A DNA stretch of 64,000 nucleotides from Hyphomicrobiales bacterium (lineage in GTDB: Bacteria > Pseudomonadota > Alphaproteobacteria > Rhizobiales > Rhizobiaceae), in assembly GCA_900471815.1 (NCBI GenBank), contig UICE01000003.1, forward strand, positions 519,558 to 583,557, read 5' to 3'. The position numbers and the translations under genes are program-made. Shown here piece after piece: positions 15,969 to 24,002 of this stretch. Below the pieces are notes generated by a model, which made no database searches, was not told where the DNA came from, and was given only the letters and a program-made list of their open reading frames with translations. Positions within the stretch are counted from its first letter, which is position 1. Every line of letters begins with the position of its first letter.

Positions 15969-17549
15969 TTAGAAGTCGGTTGGAGCGCCGCCTTCAGACT
16001 TTCGTTTGGCTACGAAAGCATCAATTTCTTCTTCGATAGCCGGGTTGATCGCAGGTTTGACATAGGTTGCGAGCCGCTCTTTCCAGACCCGGTTTGCGCG
16101 CTCGATCGCTGTGGGGGATCCAGCTTCCTGCCAACTCTCGTAATTGCGCCAATCAGAGATGATTGGAGCATAGAAGGCTGTTTTGTAGCGCGATTGCGTG
16201 TGCGCCGTGCCAAAGAAATGTCCGCCGGGTCCAACATCGCGCATAGCTTCGACGCCAAGCGCATCGTCAGACAGATCAAGCGGGGTCAGAAATTCCGCCA
16301 CCATTTGCAAGAGGTCGAAATCCAGGATCATTTTTTCGTAGGAGCAGCACAACCCGCCCTCGAGCCAGCCTGCTGAATGCAGCATGAAATTCGCGCCGCC
16401 TTGAATGGCTCCCCAAAGCGAAAAAACCGACTCATAGGCTGCCTGTGCATCGACCGTATTGGCCGCGCAAACATTGGAGGTGCGATAAGGAATGCCGTAG
16501 CGGCGGGCCAGTTGGCCGCCGACCATCTGCGCTTTCATGTATTCAGGTGTACCGAAGGCAGGAGCTCCGGATTTCATATCGACATTGGAGGTAAATCCTC
16601 CATAGCCGACAGGAGCGCCCTTCTTGACCATTTGAGTGAAAGAAATTCCCGCTAATGCTTCTGCATTTTGCTGCACCAATGCGCCGGCAATGGTAACCGG
16701 AGCCATTGCTCCGGCAAGTGTGAACGGTGTTACAATAACGATCTGACCGTTACCAGACATCTGGATGATGCCTTCCATCATCGGGATATCCAGTTTAAGC
16801 GGGGAGTTGGTATTGATAATCGTGTAGCAGGAGGCTTCCTCCTGTAGTTGTTCACGGCTGATGCCACGAGCGATCCGTGCAATCTCTATTCCGTCTTCAT
16901 TGCGTTCCTTACCGAGCGAATAAATATGGAATGGTTTATCTGTGAGCGTCGCAAGATCGCGGATGCATTCCAGGTGTCGCACAGACGGATGGATATCAAT
17001 GGGTTCGACCGGATAACCACCCGTCGCATTGATGATATTATGCATCTGCGCCAGTTTGAGGAAATTGCGGAAATCCGCTTGATTGCCCGAGCGCCTGCCA
17101 CTGTCTGTATCAGAACAATTTGGTGCTGAACCCATTTGTGCAAAAATAAGGTTATTGCCGCCAAAACGGACATTATGCGCCGGATTGCGCGCGTGCAGTG
17201 TGAATTCGGATGGCGCATGTCCCACATATTCAAGGATCATATCCTTGTCGAAATGGACGCGTGCAGTGCCGGGGCGCACGTCAGCACCGGCCTTCTTCAT
17301 GATTTCCCGGGCACCATCATGCAGAACGTCAACGCCAATCTCTTGCAAGACTCTCAGCGAAGCATTGTGTATCGATTCCAGCTCATCATCGGAGACCACT
17401 TTGGTCGGTGTCAGAGGAATTCTAAGCTGACGAGGGGGCGGCTGGTCGAAAGCGCCGCTTTCAATTCTGCGTGGGCGGGATCGGCCTCCGCGTCTACCAT
17501 GATCTCGCGATGAACCAGTGTTTTCGATTTCAATCGCAGGTTCGCTCAT
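15969..17549 (-). CDS. MttB-family betaine/trimethylamine:corrinoid methyltransferase, non-pyrrolysine (copy 2)
   Basis: A 526-residue paralogue of the first MttB, with FTLAGAMAPVTIAGALVQ, MKSGAPAFGTPEYMKAQ and GPGGHFFGTAHTQ in the same order. The frame has no in-frame TAG, so it lacks pyrrolysine. Residues 14-29 form a basic extension (HGRRGGRSRPRR) before the barrel. It lies between the betaine importer genes proXWV and the dimethylglycine dehydrogenase, so glycine betaine is the most economical substrate (MtgB-like activity: betaine plus Co(I) corrinoid to dimethylglycine plus methyl-corrinoid). It has no corrinoid protein of its own; the MttC-like protein at 6195-6893 is the nearest. The two MttB copies clearly differ in sequence, so they may have different substrates. 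Confidence 0.9.
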   Translation of the reverse strand: MSEPAIEIENTGSSRDHGRRGGRSRPRRIESGAFDQPPPRQLRIPLTPTKVVSDDELESIHNASLRVLQEIGVDVLHDGAREIMKKAGADVRPGTARVHFDKDMILEYVGHAPSEFTLHARNPAHNVRFGGNNLIFAQMGSAPNCSDTDSGRRSGNQADFRNFLKLAQMHNIINATGGYPVEPIDIHPSVRHLECIRDLATLTDKPFHIYSLGKERNEDGIEIARIARGISREQLQEEASCYTIINTNSPLKLDIPMMEGIIQMSGNGQIVIVTPFTLAGAMAPVTIAGALVQQNAEALAGISFTQMVKKGAPVGYGGFTSNVDMKSGAPAFGTPEYMKAQMVGGQLARRYGIPYRTSNVCAANTVDAQAAYESVFSLWGAIQGGANFMLHSAGWLEGGLCCSYEKMILDFDLLQMVAEFLTPLDLSDDALGVEAMRDVGPGGHFFGTAHTQSRYKTAFYAPIISDWRNYESWQEAGSPTAIERANRVWKERLATYVKPAINPAIEEEIDAFVAKRKSEGGAPTDF

Positions 17550-17707
17550 AATGCATGCCCTCTATGACACCCTTGAAGGGCGATAGGATCACTATCGCCA
17601 GAGGTGAAAAAAGGATGCGTGGCGTGAGCGACTCCTTGGGCAAAGTAAACGACATTCGATGCTGATAAGGAGCGCTGTGCTTAACAGAGCGATCCTTTGT
17701 AAGCCTA

Positions 17708-18778
17708 TTATTCGGCAGCAGCGGCGGTCAGATGACTGATCGGTGTAACCATTGCCTGAATAAGACTATTCATGCTCAGAACGCCCAGCGACTTACCATT
17801 TTCGTCAACCACGGTAGCGTATTGTTGGTTTGCGTCGGTCATGGTTTTGGCGGCTTCTTCCAGGGTAGTCCCGCTGGCAACCGAGACATGGCCCGCATCT
17901 GCGGGACCGCCGGTAGTTGTCGCAATGGTGTCCACCATGATCACGCGTCCGCGATTAACTTCCTTGACGAAGCTGGAGATATATTCATCGGCAGGCTGAA
18001 GAACGATGTCCTGTCCTGTCCCTTGCTGAATAACCTCGCCATCTCTCAAAATGGCAATACGGTCACCCAGGCGAAGCGCTTCATCAAGATCATGCGTGAT
18101 GAAAACGATGGTCTTCTTGATCTCCTTTTGGAGATCCAGAAGGACAGACTGCATGTCCATGCGGATCAGCGGATCAAGTGCTGAAAATGCTTCGTCCATA
18201 AGCAGGATTGGCGCATCGTTTGTCAGCGCACGTGCAAGCCCGACACGTTGCTGCATACCACCGGAAAGTTGGTTCGGGTAGTTGTCCTCAAAGCCTTTGA
18301 GGCCGACCCGTTCAATCCAACGGCGCGCCTGTTCTTCCTGCTTATCGCGGGAAATACCTTGGATTTCCAAGCCGTAGACGGTGTTGTCAAGAACTGTGCG
18401 GTGGGGCAGCAGTGCAAACTTCTGAAAAACCATCGCAGTCTTGTGCCGGCGAAATTGGCGCAAATCGCTTTCGTTCATCTGGCAGACGTCCGTACCATCG
18501 ATGATAACTTCACCGGCAGTTGGATCAATCAGGCGGTTGATGTGGCGAATGAGAGTGGATTTGCCAGAGCCGGATAGACCCATAACGACCTGAATTCCAC
18601 CCGCGGGCATATCGATATTGATATCGCGGAGGCCAAGCACGTGGTGATGCTTCTCGTTGAGCTCTGTTTTGGTCATGCCGTTTTTTACGGCCTCGACATA
18701 TGCAGATCCGCGCGAGCCAAAAATCTTGTAAAGATTCTTGATCTTAATTCCCGCGCCTTGAATTGTTTGATCAGCCAT
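17708..18778 (-). CDS. proV: Glycine betaine/proline ABC transporter ATP-binding protein
   Basis: About 356 residues from the ATG at 18778; the frame extends 54 codons upstream but this would run through the permease gene. Walker A is MGLSGSGKST, the signature LSGGMQQRVGLARAL, Walker B ILLMDEAFSALD. The C-terminal 80 residues look like a CBS domain, as in ProV/OpuAA, where it senses ionic strength. It overlaps the permease stop by eight bases (18771-18778), so translation is coupled. It energises uptake of betaine or a related quaternary amine for the MttB enzyme 158 bases further on. Choline is a possible alternative substrate. Confidence 0.93.
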   Translation of the reverse strand: MADQTIQGAGIKIKNLYKIFGSRGSAYVEAVKNGMTKTELNEKHHHVLGLRDINIDMPAGGIQVVMGLSGSGKSTLIRHINRLIDPTAGEVIIDGTDVCQMNESDLRQFRRHKTAMVFQKFALLPHRTVLDNTVYGLEIQGISRDKQEEQARRWIERVGLKGFEDNYPNQLSGGMQQRVGLARALTNDAPILLMDEAFSALDPLIRMDMQSVLLDLQKEIKKTIVFITHDLDEALRLGDRIAILRDGEVIQQGTGQDIVLQPADEYISSFVKEVNRGRVIMVDTIATTTGGPADAGHVSVASGTTLEEAAKTMTDANQQYATVVDENGKSLGVLSMNSLIQAMVTPISHLTAAAAE

Positions 18779-19658
18779 GGACGACCTCCTGATGTTTTTG
18801 AAGACGCTTGCCATAGGCCTGACTAACGCGGTCGAAGATGATGGCAATGCCGACAATGGCAAGGCCGTTGAAAAGACCAAGGGAGAAGAATTGTCCATTG
18901 ACAGAACGCAGCACCGGTTGCCCAAGTCCCTGCACGCCAATCATTGAAGCAATGACCACCATGGCGAGCGCCATCATGATCGTTTGATTAATGCCAGCCA
19001 TGATGGTTGGAAGGGCGAGGGGGATCTGTACGTTTTTCAGGCGCTGCCAGCTCGATGAACCAAATGCATCGGCAGCTTCCAACACGTCCTTATCCACAAG
19101 CCGGATACCCAGATTAGTCAGGCGGATCATTGGCGGAATGGCGTAAATCACCACCGCGATAAGTCCGGGAACTTTGCCAATACCGAGCAGCATGACCACC
19201 GGTATCAGGTATACGAAGCTCGGCATTGTCTGCATCACGTCAAGTATTGGATTAACGATTCTCTGGAAACTGTCGGATCGCGCCATGATAATGCCGATAG
19301 GGATGCCAACGACGATGGATACGACTGTTCCAACAAAGATCATTGCGATGGTTTTCATCGCATCGCTCCACATATCGAAATAGCCGATCAGAAGCAGTGT
19401 AAGGATTGTTCCGGCCACGATCTTCCAGTTGCGGCTGGCAAGCCAGGCTATGCCTGCAATGAGCAGTACCATGATGGGCCAAGGCGTGCCTGTCATGAAA
19501 CGTTCTGCTTGAATCAGAAAGTACTGCAGGGGCTCAAAGAATGATTCAATGATGTCGCCATATTCGCGCGTGAAAGCCTTAAAGCCCTCATCCATCGTTT
19601 TTTTCAAATTACGCAGCGTCTCATCATTCATGTTCGGGAATGAGTAGAACCAATCCAT
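18771..19658 (-). CDS. proW: Glycine betaine/proline ABC transporter permease
   Basis: A 295-residue integral membrane protein with an N-terminal cytosolic stretch of about 60 residues, then six or so hydrophobic helices and the EAA-type loop around LVDKDVLEAADAFGSSSWQ that contacts the ATPase. This matches ProW/OpuAB. It forms the membrane channel of the importer, between the binding protein gene proX (125 bases upstream, with a strong hairpin between) and proV. The first line of the protein, MDWFYSFPNMNDETLR, is typical of this family in Rhizobiales. Confidence 0.93.
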   Translation of the reverse strand: MDWFYSFPNMNDETLRNLKKTMDEGFKAFTREYGDIIESFFEPLQYFLIQAERFMTGTPWPIMVLLIAGIAWLASRNWKIVAGTILTLLLIGYFDMWSDAMKTIAMIFVGTVVSIVVGIPIGIIMARSDSFQRIVNPILDVMQTMPSFVYLIPVVMLLGIGKVPGLIAVVIYAIPPMIRLTNLGIRLVDKDVLEAADAFGSSSWQRLKNVQIPLALPTIMAGINQTIMMALAMVVIASMIGVQGLGQPVLRSVNGQFFSLGLFNGLAIVGIAIIFDRVSQAYGKRLQKHQEVVHG

Positions 19659-19751
19659 GCGTTGGTACCCCTTCTAAAGTCAAAAAAAGCCTGGCTTTTT
19701 CATACGACCTTGCTGGCTGAATGCTGAGGCATCCAACCTGATTAAGATTGC

Positions 19752-19777
19752 TTGCGGCGGAGCTTGCTCCGCCGCAA
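19752..19777 (-). other. Intergenic hairpin between proX and proW
   Basis: TTGCGGCGGA and TCCGCCGCAA are perfect 10-bp arms; the six bases between (GCTTGC) can extend the stem to 12 bp. It starts six bases after the proX stop codon and has no U-run. Such hairpins after a binding-protein gene usually protect its mRNA so that it is made in excess over the permease. Confidence 0.7.
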
Positions 19778-19782
19778 TTCAA

Positions 19783-20787
19783 CTATTTAACTGCAGCCTT
19801 GATTTTCTCGGCAGCTTCAGGGGAAACCCACTTCGTCCAGGTTGCCTCGTTGTTCTGCAGGTAATATTTAGCACCGTCTTCGCCAGTGGCCTGATTGTCG
19901 ACCATCCACGCGAGAAGCTTGTTTGTTTCTTCGGTCGAAATCTGACGCTTTTTCAGGTACTCAAAGGCTGGTCCAGCACGTTCAGAGAATTTTTTGGTGA
20001 CGATCGTGTAAATGTCAGCAATCGGCCAACCATTTGGTTTTGGATCCGGGCAATCTGCGATGGAATTGCAGCGGTTCCATTCCTTTTCATCCCATGGAAC
20101 GCCATTGTCCAACTTTACCATCGGATATTTGCCGAGAATGGCTGTCGGACCCCAGTAGTAGCCAAGCCAAGGCTCTTTGCGTTCGTAAGCTTTCGCTATC
20201 GAGCCATCAAGACCGGCTGCTGAGCCTGTGTCGACAAGTGTGAAACCATTCTTGTCGCCCTCATAAGCCTTATAAAAGTTAGCGGTCGTGATCTGGCATG
20301 CCCAGCCTGATGGGCAATTATAGACGGCTCCCTTTTTAGGATCTTCAGGCGAGGGGAACAATTCCGGATGCTTCATCGCGTCGGCGATGGTCTTGATATC
20401 CGGATGAGCATCAGCAAAATATTTGGGTACCCACCAGCTTTCAGTGCCGCCTTCAGTGATGGCTGGCGCTGCATAGACCAGCTTGTTCTCTTTGACAGCT
20501 TTTTCAAGCGGCTCGCGAACAGCATTCAACCAGCCTTCCGGTGCGATATCAGGCTGCCCTTTTTCGATCATGGAGGTAAAGGTCGGCACAGTGTCGCCTG
20601 CAACAAGCTCTGCATCGCAGCCATAGCCTTCGGTCAAGATTATCTTGTCGAGGTTGGCCAAGGCTTCGGCTGACTGCCAGTTCATGTTTGCGATTGTAAC
20701 CGTACCGCAATCTTCGGCTGCTGAAGCTGATCCGGCATAACCGAATAATCCAGCTGCCAATATAGTTGAAGCAAGTAGCTTCTTCAT
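19783..20787 (-). CDS. proX: Glycine betaine ABC transporter substrate-binding protein
   Basis: A 334-residue OpuAC-type periplasmic binding protein with a signal peptide (cleavage after SASA, near residue 23). Aromatic residues expected in a quaternary-amine cage are present (NMNWQSAEA, TESWWVPKYF, YYWGPTAILG). Two Cys-rich segments (NCPSGWAC, RCNSIADC) suggest disulfides. It is the first gene of the proX-proW-proV-MttB-dimethylglycine dehydrogenase set, so transport and catabolism of the same compound are probably coregulated. The 573-base upstream region holds two GCGACAAGG motifs. Betaine is the likely ligand, with choline or proline betaine possible. Confidence 0.92.
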   Translation of the reverse strand: MKKLLASTILAAGLFGYAGSASAAEDCGTVTIANMNWQSAEALANLDKIILTEGYGCDAELVAGDTVPTFTSMIEKGQPDIAPEGWLNAVREPLEKAVKENKLVYAAPAITEGGTESWWVPKYFADAHPDIKTIADAMKHPELFPSPEDPKKGAVYNCPSGWACQITTANFYKAYEGDKNGFTLVDTGSAAGLDGSIAKAYERKEPWLGYYWGPTAILGKYPMVKLDNGVPWDEKEWNRCNSIADCPDPKPNGWPIADIYTIVTKKFSERAGPAFEYLKKRQISTEETNKLLAWMVDNQATGEDGAKYYLQNNEATWTKWVSPEAAEKIKAAVK

Positions 20788-20930
20788 GTTCTTAGTCTCC
20801 CACTCTTTTTTGACAGTTCACCCGAATGCGAATTTACCCGGTACTGCCATTACCAGTCATTCGCTTATGTGCCATTTGGCATCGTTATCCCGACAGAATG
20901 CAATGCTTTGATTGAATAAATGCGGTGTAT

Positions 20931-20940
20931 CGCGACAAGG
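20931..20940 (-). promoter_or_regulatory. CGCGACAAGG motif 145 bases upstream of proX
   Basis: Matches the site at 21272 and the one before bmt (10577) in GCGACAAGG. On the proX strand it reads CCTTGTCGCG. A CCCGAC sequence lies 42 bases away (20889-20894), twice a 21-bp repeat. Position fits an activator site; the regulator is unknown. Confidence 0.4.
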
Positions 20941-21268
20941 CCTATCGATAAAACGACGCCGGAAAAATGAATGAGGTGCCAAAACAACAATGCTCATAAT
21001 GGCATCGTAACAAACCAATAGATGAAAGATCAACGCTTTCAGTGATTTTCTTTCAAAAGTTGATGTCGGTACGTGCCGATATCATCCCGTTACGGTTTTT
21101 TAGCTGCAACGACATGGCGCGCTAAATGCAGACACTGTGGGCAGTTCTCGACTTTCCTGTTAGCGCCATGCGCCGTCCGGAGGTTTTTCTGTTGAAAACG
21201 CCCGCAGGGGAGCGCAGTTAACGCGAACTTTCATGGGTGCCATGCATTTTTGACGTGGCTACTAACGT

Positions 21269-21281
21269 AAATGCGACAAGG
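21269..21281. promoter_or_regulatory. AAATGCGACAAGG motif upstream of a small ORF
   Basis: The longest version of the recurring motif. It shares ATGCGACAAGG with the bmt site and AAATGCGAC with those at 3846 and 6986. It lies 80 bases before the ATG of the 45-residue ORF and 480 bases from proX, so it may serve the small gene. Confidence 0.4.
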
Positions 21282-21360
21282 TATGACGAATTACCGTGAT
21301 CAAACTTTAAGCAATAAGCGCATTTGGAGTGCAACAACAGTTTCTCTTCGAGGTGCAGAA

Positions 21361-21498
21361 ATGCTTTACATTTTCAATCGGAATAACGGCGTCCACATAG
21401 CGTGGAATGCAACTGAAAAGCGCGATACACCACGCACCAATGCCAAGAGCGGCGTTGCGTCAGCTCTGTCGTTCATCTGGACACGTTCGGCAGGCTAA
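21361..21498 (+). CDS. Small hypothetical protein (45 residues)
   Basis: A short ORF beginning MLYIFNRNNGVHIAWN, with GAGGTG six bases before its ATG and a strong Rho-independent terminator 20 bases after its TAA. These signals and the candidate regulatory motif upstream make it look like a real small gene. The frame can be extended upstream to 21271, without a better start. The protein is soluble, has no cysteine and no recognisable domain. It could instead be the coding-like part of a small RNA. Function unknown. Confidence 0.5.
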   Translation: MLYIFNRNNGVHIAWNATEKRDTPRTNAKSGVASALSFIWTRSAG

Positions 21499-21517
21499 TT
21501 GTCATTGGCTTGCATGA

Positions 21518-21547
21518 AGCCGTTGCCTCGCCAGGTGACGGCTTTTT
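21518..21547 (+). terminator. Rho-independent terminator after the small ORF
   Basis: AGCCGTTGCCT and AGGTGACGGCT form an 11-bp stem (two G-T pairs) with a CGCC tetraloop, then TTTTT. A textbook plus-strand terminator 20 bases after the ORF at 21361-21498. Confidence 0.85.
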
Positions 21548-21576
21548 GTCATTCGAATTAGACTTTGGTGCGAATA

Positions 21577-21617
21577 ACAAAAAACCGCTCTGCTCATTAC
21601 AAAGCAGCGCGGTTTTT
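21577..21617. terminator. Bidirectional Rho-independent terminator
   Basis: AAAACCGC..CTGCT pairs with AGCAG..GCGGTTTT in a 14-bp stem with one mismatch; T-runs follow on both strands. It can end the plus-strand small transcript and the minus-strand mmsB transcript, whose stop lies about 190 bases upstream. Confidence 0.75.
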
Positions 21618-21809
21618 GCCAAAATAGATGTGGTATCTGTCGATTGATAAATTCGGCAGGAGATCCAACCCCGGTACGCAATACCTGATCCGGAGCGGTG
21701 AGCAGGGTCTTGATCTACTCACCCCTAAAGTTTTAACCGGACATCCTTACCGCGAGGTTATCGAGAACTTAATTAAACCTAAATTTTGCGAATTTCCGCA
21801 TATGTGAGG

Positions 21810-22700
21810 TCAATCTTTGCGCTGAGTTGTGCGAAGATGATTGATGATGGCTGAAAAGTCCGAGCCTTCATTTCCCGCGGCACCAAATTCCGCATAGATG
21901 GCTTCAGCATGCGAGCCAAGTGGTGTCGCAGCGCCTACACTTTTCGCAGCGTCCTGTGCAAGCTTCAAATCCTTTAGCATCAGCGCAGCGGCAAATCCCG
22001 GTTTGTAATCATTATTGGCGGGGGATGTGGCAACCGGCCCTGGAACGGGACAGTAGGTCGTTAGCGACCAGCATTGACCGGAGGAGGTGGAGGCGACATC
22101 GAAAAGCGCCTGATGGGAAAGTCCCAGCTTTTCCGCCAATGTGAAAGCCTCGCTAACGCCGATCATGGAAATGCCGAGGATCATGTTGTTACAGATTTTT
22201 GCCGCTTGACCGTTCCCGGCATCACCGCAATGGACAATTTTTGCGCCCATGTGTTTCAAGACTGACTCGGCTTTGGAAAATGCTTCGGCACTACCTCCAA
22301 CCATAAAAGTCAAAGTGCCAGCCGCCGCGCCGCCGATACCGCCGGAAACAGGCGCGTCAACGGAAAGCAGCCCATTCTTGTGGGCGATCTCATGTGCTTT
22401 GCGCGCAGAATCGACGTCAATCGTCGATGAATCGATAAACAGCGCATTCTGTTTTGCTGCTTTTGTCACGGATTCGTAGACTGAGAGAACGTGTTTCCCG
22501 GCTGGCAGCATGGTGATGACCACATCTGCATCAGCAACAGCGAACTCTGCGCTTGAGGCTACTGTCACGCCGTTGGCCGTGGCAACAGCCAAATTGTCTG
22601 GCAAAAGATCAAAACCGAGAACTGTATGTCCAGCTTTGACCAGATTGGCGGCCATGGGGTTGCCCATATGTCCTAGGCCGATAAAGGCGATTATTGTCAT
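21810..22700 (-). CDS. mmsB: 3-hydroxyisobutyrate dehydrogenase
   Basis: A 296-residue beta-hydroxyacid dehydrogenase: NAD-binding FIGLGHMGNPMAANL at 6-20, substrate-binding DAPVSGG at 115-121 and catalytic Lys168 in GNGQAAKICNN. It oxidises 3-hydroxyisobutyrate to methylmalonate semialdehyde in valine degradation. It lies 27 bases downstream of the isobutyryl-CoA dehydrogenase-like gene, the earlier step of the same pathway, so the two form an operon. Related tartronate-semialdehyde reductases share the fold, but the neighbour makes the valine role likely. Confidence 0.9.
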   Translation of the reverse strand: MTIIAFIGLGHMGNPMAANLVKAGHTVLGFDLLPDNLAVATANGVTVASSAEFAVADADVVITMLPAGKHVLSVYESVTKAAKQNALFIDSSTIDVDSARKAHEIAHKNGLLSVDAPVSGGIGGAAAGTLTFMVGGSAEAFSKAESVLKHMGAKIVHCGDAGNGQAAKICNNMILGISMIGVSEAFTLAEKLGLSHQALFDVASTSSGQCWSLTTYCPVPGPVATSPANNDYKPGFAAALMLKDLKLAQDAAKSVGAATPLGSHAEAIYAEFGAAGNEGSDFSAIINHLRTTQRKD

Positions 22701-22727
22701 CGCAGCACTCTCCCTGAATATCTTGTT

Positions 22728-23894
22728 TTAGTTTTTGATCATATGCCGCGCGATGATCACCCGCATAATCTCATTGGTGCCTTCCAATATCTGATGGACG
22801 CGCAGGTCACGAACGATTTTTTCAACGCCGTAATCATGCAAATAGCCGTAGCCACCATGGATTTGAAGCGCGTCATTGGCGATATCAAAGCCTTTATCGG
22901 TTACAAAACGCTTTGCCATGGCTGACCACTTGGACGCGTCATGGGCCTTCGCATCGAGTTTTGAGGCAGCTGTGTAGAGCAGCATTCGCGCGGCTGAAAG
23001 ATCCGTCTCCATGTCAGCAAGCTTGAACTGCAATGCCTGAAACTGATTGATGGCCTTACCGAATGCTTTGCGCTCGGAAGCATAAGCAACCGCTTTGTCG
23101 AGTGCCGATTGAGCTCCACCCAAGGAGCATGCCGCGATATTCAGACGGCCACCATCAAGCCCTCCCATGGCTATTTTAAATCCATCACCCTCAGCACCAA
23201 GCCGATTTGCTACAGGAACCCGGCAATTATCGAATAAAACTGTGCGGGTGGACTGGGCGTTCCAACCCATCTTGAATTCATTTGCGCCAAATGACAGGCC
23301 CGGAGCATCCTTGGGAATGATCAGTGCAGAAATGCCCTTTGGTCCGGATTCGCCGGTGCGCACCATGGTGACATAAATATCGCTATCGCCTGCGCCGGAT
23401 ATGAATTGTTTAGCACCATTTAAAACGTAATGATCGCCATCCAGAACAGCTGTAGTTTTCAACGCCGCCGCATCGGAACCGGAGTTCGGTTCCGTCAGGC
23501 AATAGCTGCCCAGCCACTCCATAGACGTCAATTTGGGCACAAATTCTTGTCGTTGAGCTTGTGTTCCGAACAGGTCGATCATCCATGTCGACATATTGTG
23601 AATTGATATAAATGCTGAGAAGGCAGGGCAGGCCATTGAAAGAGCTTCAAATATCAGCACGGCATCAAGCCGTTTCAAACCCGATCCGCCAACATCCTCG
23701 CGCACATAAATGCCACCCATGCCCAGCGGACCTGTCTCGCGAATGACATCGGCGGGAAAATGCTTGTCGCGGTCCCAAGCGAGTGCCTTCGGTGCTACCC
23801 GATCAGCCGCAAAAGCGCGTGCCATATCCTGAATTGCCAGTTGATCATCATTGAGTTCAAATTGACCGGCCGCCGCATCAACGACTGCATCCAT
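22728..23894 (-). CDS. Acyl-CoA dehydrogenase, probably isobutyryl-CoA dehydrogenase
   Basis: A 388-residue acyl-CoA dehydrogenase with the FAD-contact sequence YCLTEPNSGSDA, KQFISGAG, and the C-terminal HGGYGYLHDYGVE and LEGTNEIMR blocks; Glu371 in LEGTNEI is the likely catalytic base. FAD-linked oxidation of a short branched acyl-CoA is expected. Adjacent mmsB points to isobutyryl-CoA of valine breakdown (ACAD8-like). No enoyl-CoA hydratase or hydroxyisobutyryl-CoA hydrolase is present here, so the pathway is only partly encoded. The gene is divergent from cobQ with a 108-base gap. Exact substrate inferred from context. Confidence 0.86.
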   Translation of the reverse strand: MDAVVDAAAGQFELNDDQLAIQDMARAFAADRVAPKALAWDRDKHFPADVIRETGPLGMGGIYVREDVGGSGLKRLDAVLIFEALSMACPAFSAFISIHNMSTWMIDLFGTQAQRQEFVPKLTSMEWLGSYCLTEPNSGSDAAALKTTAVLDGDHYVLNGAKQFISGAGDSDIYVTMVRTGESGPKGISALIIPKDAPGLSFGANEFKMGWNAQSTRTVLFDNCRVPVANRLGAEGDGFKIAMGGLDGGRLNIAACSLGGAQSALDKAVAYASERKAFGKAINQFQALQFKLADMETDLSAARMLLYTAASKLDAKAHDASKWSAMAKRFVTDKGFDIANDALQIHGGYGYLHDYGVEKIVRDLRVHQILEGTNEIMRVIIARHMIKN

Positions 23895-24002
23895 TATAGT
23901 TCCTCCCGAATATTACTGCCGGTCACTCTATCGGATGCGCGTAAGCGCGCAACGGCTTGCATGGGACTAGGAAGAGAAAGACATATCCGCTACTCAAAGC
24001 CC

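Larger units (their letters stand above)
20788..21360. other. Long intergenic control region upstream of proX, no gene seen
   Basis: I see no credible ORF here. It contains an imperfect 22-bp palindrome at 21062-21083 (GATGTCGG...CCGATATC, one mismatch), a CGCGACAAGG motif at 20931 and TGCGACAAGG at 21272. It serves proX on the minus strand and the small ORF at 21361 on the plus strand. Confidence 0.5.

Noticed and set aside
18779-18940. A 54-codon N-terminal extension of ProV
   Set aside because: It would be entirely inside proW and is not part of the ATPase family; the ATG at 18778 fits the eight-base coupling overlap.
23760-24002. An upstream extension of cobQ by 81 codons
   Set aside because: It lies over the 5' end of the divergent acyl-CoA dehydrogenase gene and lacks similarity to CobQ; the ATG at 24003 begins exactly at the conserved MTHAIMLQGTGSDVGKS start.
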